NCBI GenBank assembly: GCA_016793525.1 | Contig: JAEUJT010000302.1 | Coordinates: 1 to 6,092 of the forward strand | Direction of reading: 5' to 3' | From: Archangium sp. | Lineage (GTDB): Bacteria; Myxococcota; Myxococcia; Myxococcales; Myxococcaceae | Length of the DNA stretch: 6,092 bases | In this document: positions 4,684-6,092 of the stretch, piece after piece | Numbering within the stretch: position 1 is the first letter of the stretch | How the letters are laid out: each line of letters opens with the position of its first letter | Notes under the pieces: model-generated | Database searches by the model: none | What the model saw: the letters and a program-made list of their open reading frames with translations, nothing else | What the model was told of the DNA's origin: nothing | Made by a program: the position numbers and the translations under genes

Positions 4684-6092
4684 TTGCGATCAATCGGCGC
4701 CAAGCTGCTGTTGTCCATTGCGCTTCCAGCCCTCGTCGTGGGGTTGGCGGGCGTGGCGGTCGTGTGGCGTGAGACCGACGCGGCGGTGCGGCGCGCGACG
4801 CGAGACGAAGCGGTGGGCCTGGCGGAGTTCGTGGCCACCAGCTTCGGCACGGTCGACGAGACGGCGCCCAACACCCCACCCCGCGCGGCGCACAAGGCGG
4901 TGACGACAGCGATTCGCAGCAACTGGTCGGCGCTGAAACACGTGTCGACGCTGCGGGTGCTCGGGGCTGACGGCACGGTGCGGTGGTCGCGGCGCATCGA
5001 AGAAGAAGACAAGCCGTTTGGTGAGGCGGCGCGCCTGGTGGGTATGAAGGCGAGCGCCACCACCTTCGAAGCGCCGGCGTCGGTATGGCCATGGGCGCGC
5101 GGCGGAGGCGGTGAAGTCGTGCTCCCTCTCGGCGGCGTGGCCTGTGCGGGGTGCCACACCGGGCCCTCGACGCTCCACACCGGCGTGCTGCAGCTGACGG
5201 TCGACGAGCCGTCGCTCCGCGCGCAGGTGGCGGGCCTCTTCACGCAGGCGCTGGCCCTGTTCATCGCCTTCGCGGTGATGCTGACGGGGGCGATGGTGGT
5301 GTCGCTCCGGTTGGTACTGACGCGCAAGTTGGCGCGGCTGACGCAGGTGATGCGCCGGGCCGAAGAAGGCGACGTCCTGGTGCGCGCCCCCGACCTGGGC
5401 CGCGATGAGATCGGCCGGCTGGCCACGGCGTTCAACCGCATGTTGGCGCGGCTGACCTCGCAGGCGGCGACGGAGATCGACACCCAGCGCGACCTGCAGC
5501 GGGCGCGGGTCGAGCTGCAGTTCAAGACGGAAATCGAGTCGGTGAACAGCCGGCTCCAGCACCGGGTGAACGAGCTGCAGCTGCTCTACGACCTGGCGCG
5601 CACCATCGCCTCGACGCTCGACGTGAACGAGGTGCTCGAGCGCATCACCGCGCGGGTGCCGACGGCGCTGGAGGTGCCGAAGTTCTCCATCATGCTGCTG
5701 AACGCAGCGGGGAACCTCGAGGTGCGCAAGGCCCACCCGCCAAACGCTGGCAGCGAGGGGCTCGTCTTCGCCATCGGCGAGGGCATCTGCGGGCGCGCGG
5801 CGGCGACGGGAAAAAGCACGTACGTGGCCGACCTCGACACCGATCAGCTCTTCAAGGTGCGTGGGCCGTCGCAAGCCCGCGGGCGCGGCTCGCTGCTCTC
5901 GGTGCCGATGATGCGCGGGACCGAGCTGCTCGGCGTGCTGAACTTCGAGCGCACCGAAAAAGCCGACTTCGGCGCAGACGAGATCGACTTCTTCACCGCG
6001 GTGGCCGACCAGGTGGCGCTGGCGGTGAAAAACGCGCAGCTGCACGAGCAGACGGTGGCGCTGTCGGTGACCGACCCGTTGACCGGCGTGCC
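4684..6092 (+). CDS. Membrane sensor with periplasmic CxxCH haem motif, HAMP, GAF and start of GGDEF: probable diguanylate cyclase (3' end cut)
   Basis: Diguanylate cyclases make cyclic di-GMP; this one appears to couple a periplasmic signal to that output. The frame runs from TTG 4684 to the edge (469 residues, no stop). TM1 is at about 7-28 (LLLSIALPALVVGLAGVAVVW). A periplasmic domain of about 157 residues follows, containing CAGCH at 154-158, the covalent haem c attachment motif. TM2 is at about 186-208, then HAMP at about 208-262 (RRAEEGDVLVR, RDEIGRLATAFNRML), a coiled coil at about 265-300, and a GAF domain at about 299-455 (LYDLARTIASTLDVNEVLERI, IGEGICGRAAATGK, LLSVPMMRGTELLGVLNFER). 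The last residues, SVTDPLTGV, match the opening of a GGDEF domain; the catalytic loop is off the edge. TTG is the only suitable start after the in-frame stop at 4636 that keeps TM1 whole. Related layouts occur in c-haem redox sensors such as those of Geobacter. Haem attachment and output activity are inferences; the domain order is seen. Confidence 0.9.
   Translation, partial: MRSIGAKLLLSIALPALVVGLAGVAVVWRETDAAVRRATRDEAVGLAEFVATSFGTVDETAPNTPPRAAHKAVTTAIRSNWSALKHVSTLRVLGADGTVRWSRRIEEEDKPFGEAARLVGMKASATTFEAPASVWPWARGGGGEVVLPLGGVACAGCHTGPSTLHTGVLQLTVDEPSLRAQVAGLFTQALALFIAFAVMLTGAMVVSLRLVLTRKLARLTQVMRRAEEGDVLVRAPDLGRDEIGRLATAFNRMLARLTSQAATEIDTQRDLQRARVELQFKTEIESVNSRLQHRVNELQLLYDLARTIASTLDVNEVLERITARVPTALEVPKFSIMLLNAAGNLEVRKAHPPNAGSEGLVFAIGEGICGRAAATGKSTYVADLDTDQLFKVRGPSQARGRGSLLSVPMMRGTELLGVLNFERTEKADFGADEIDFFTAVADQVALAVKNAQLHEQTVALSVTDPLTGV
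5143..5157 (+). other. CxxCH haem c attachment motif in the periplasmic sensor domain
   Basis: The codons give C154-A-G-C157-H158, a single CxxCH in a segment predicted to be periplasmic because it lies between TM1 and TM2. The cytochrome c maturation machinery attaches haem to exactly this motif in exported proteins. It is followed by TGPSTLHTGVLQLTV, and GVLQLTV looks like a sensor-domain strand leading to TM2. Confidence 0.7.

Noticed and set aside
2393..4903. 836-codon plus-strand open frame across the YbgF-like and pgeF genes
   Set aside because: It spans several minus-strand genes and the divergent promoter region, starts as an Arg/Pro-rich string and has no domain. It is a composition artefact.
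4532..5092. N-terminal extension of PgeF up to 5092
   Set aside because: It is Pro/Arg/Ser-rich, covers the intergenic region and the start of the divergent gene, and lies outside the family domain. The GTG at 4531 has a well-placed ribosome site.
4690..6045. 451-codon minus-strand open frame antisense to the sensor gene
   Set aside because: The translation is His/Arg/Gln-rich without domains, while the plus strand encodes TM, HAMP, GAF and GGDEF signatures in order.

Overview
This is a GC-rich window with tightly packed genes. It most likely comes from a myxobacterium or a close relative (Myxococcota, formerly Deltaproteobacteria). That placement is inferred from the strong G/C third-position bias, the LysM protein ending in SPWYWPKVWSYNP-type sequence, and a large membrane GAF-GGDEF sensor with a c-type haem motif. 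No 16S or other marker is present to prove it.

Positions 1-4531 hold five genes on the minus strand in one apparent transcription unit. In order of transcription they are pgeF (3809-4531), a YbgF/CpoB-like TPR lipoprotein gene (2954-3790), a secreted LysM protein gene (1674-2924), dprA (524-1624) and an unrecognised lipoprotein gene that runs off the left edge (1-469). Gaps between them are about 18, 29, 49 and 54 bases. There is no convincing terminator, so they could be read as one operon. Three of the five are predicted to be exported envelope proteins. PgeF handles nucleosides and corrects wall-synthesis errors in known bacteria. DprA loads RecA on incoming single-stranded DNA. The operon therefore mixes envelope upkeep with DNA uptake and recombination.

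Positions 4532-4683 are a divergent intergenic region with a perfect 6-base inverted repeat around a 5-base spacer, a possible operator. From 4684 to the right edge a plus-strand gene encodes a two-TM sensor: a periplasmic domain with a CxxCH haem c motif, then HAMP, coiled coil, GAF and the first residues of a GGDEF domain. The cut at the window end removes the catalytic part.

Several genes use non-ATG starts (GTG for pgeF and probably dprA, TTG for the YbgF-like gene and the sensor), and both edge genes are partial. Long open frames antisense to these genes are GC-bias shadows. The most notable features are the haem-motif diguanylate cyclase sensor, the palindrome between the divergent genes, and an internal duplication in the LysM protein. 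There is no mobile element, CRISPR array, RNA gene or evident novel defence system.
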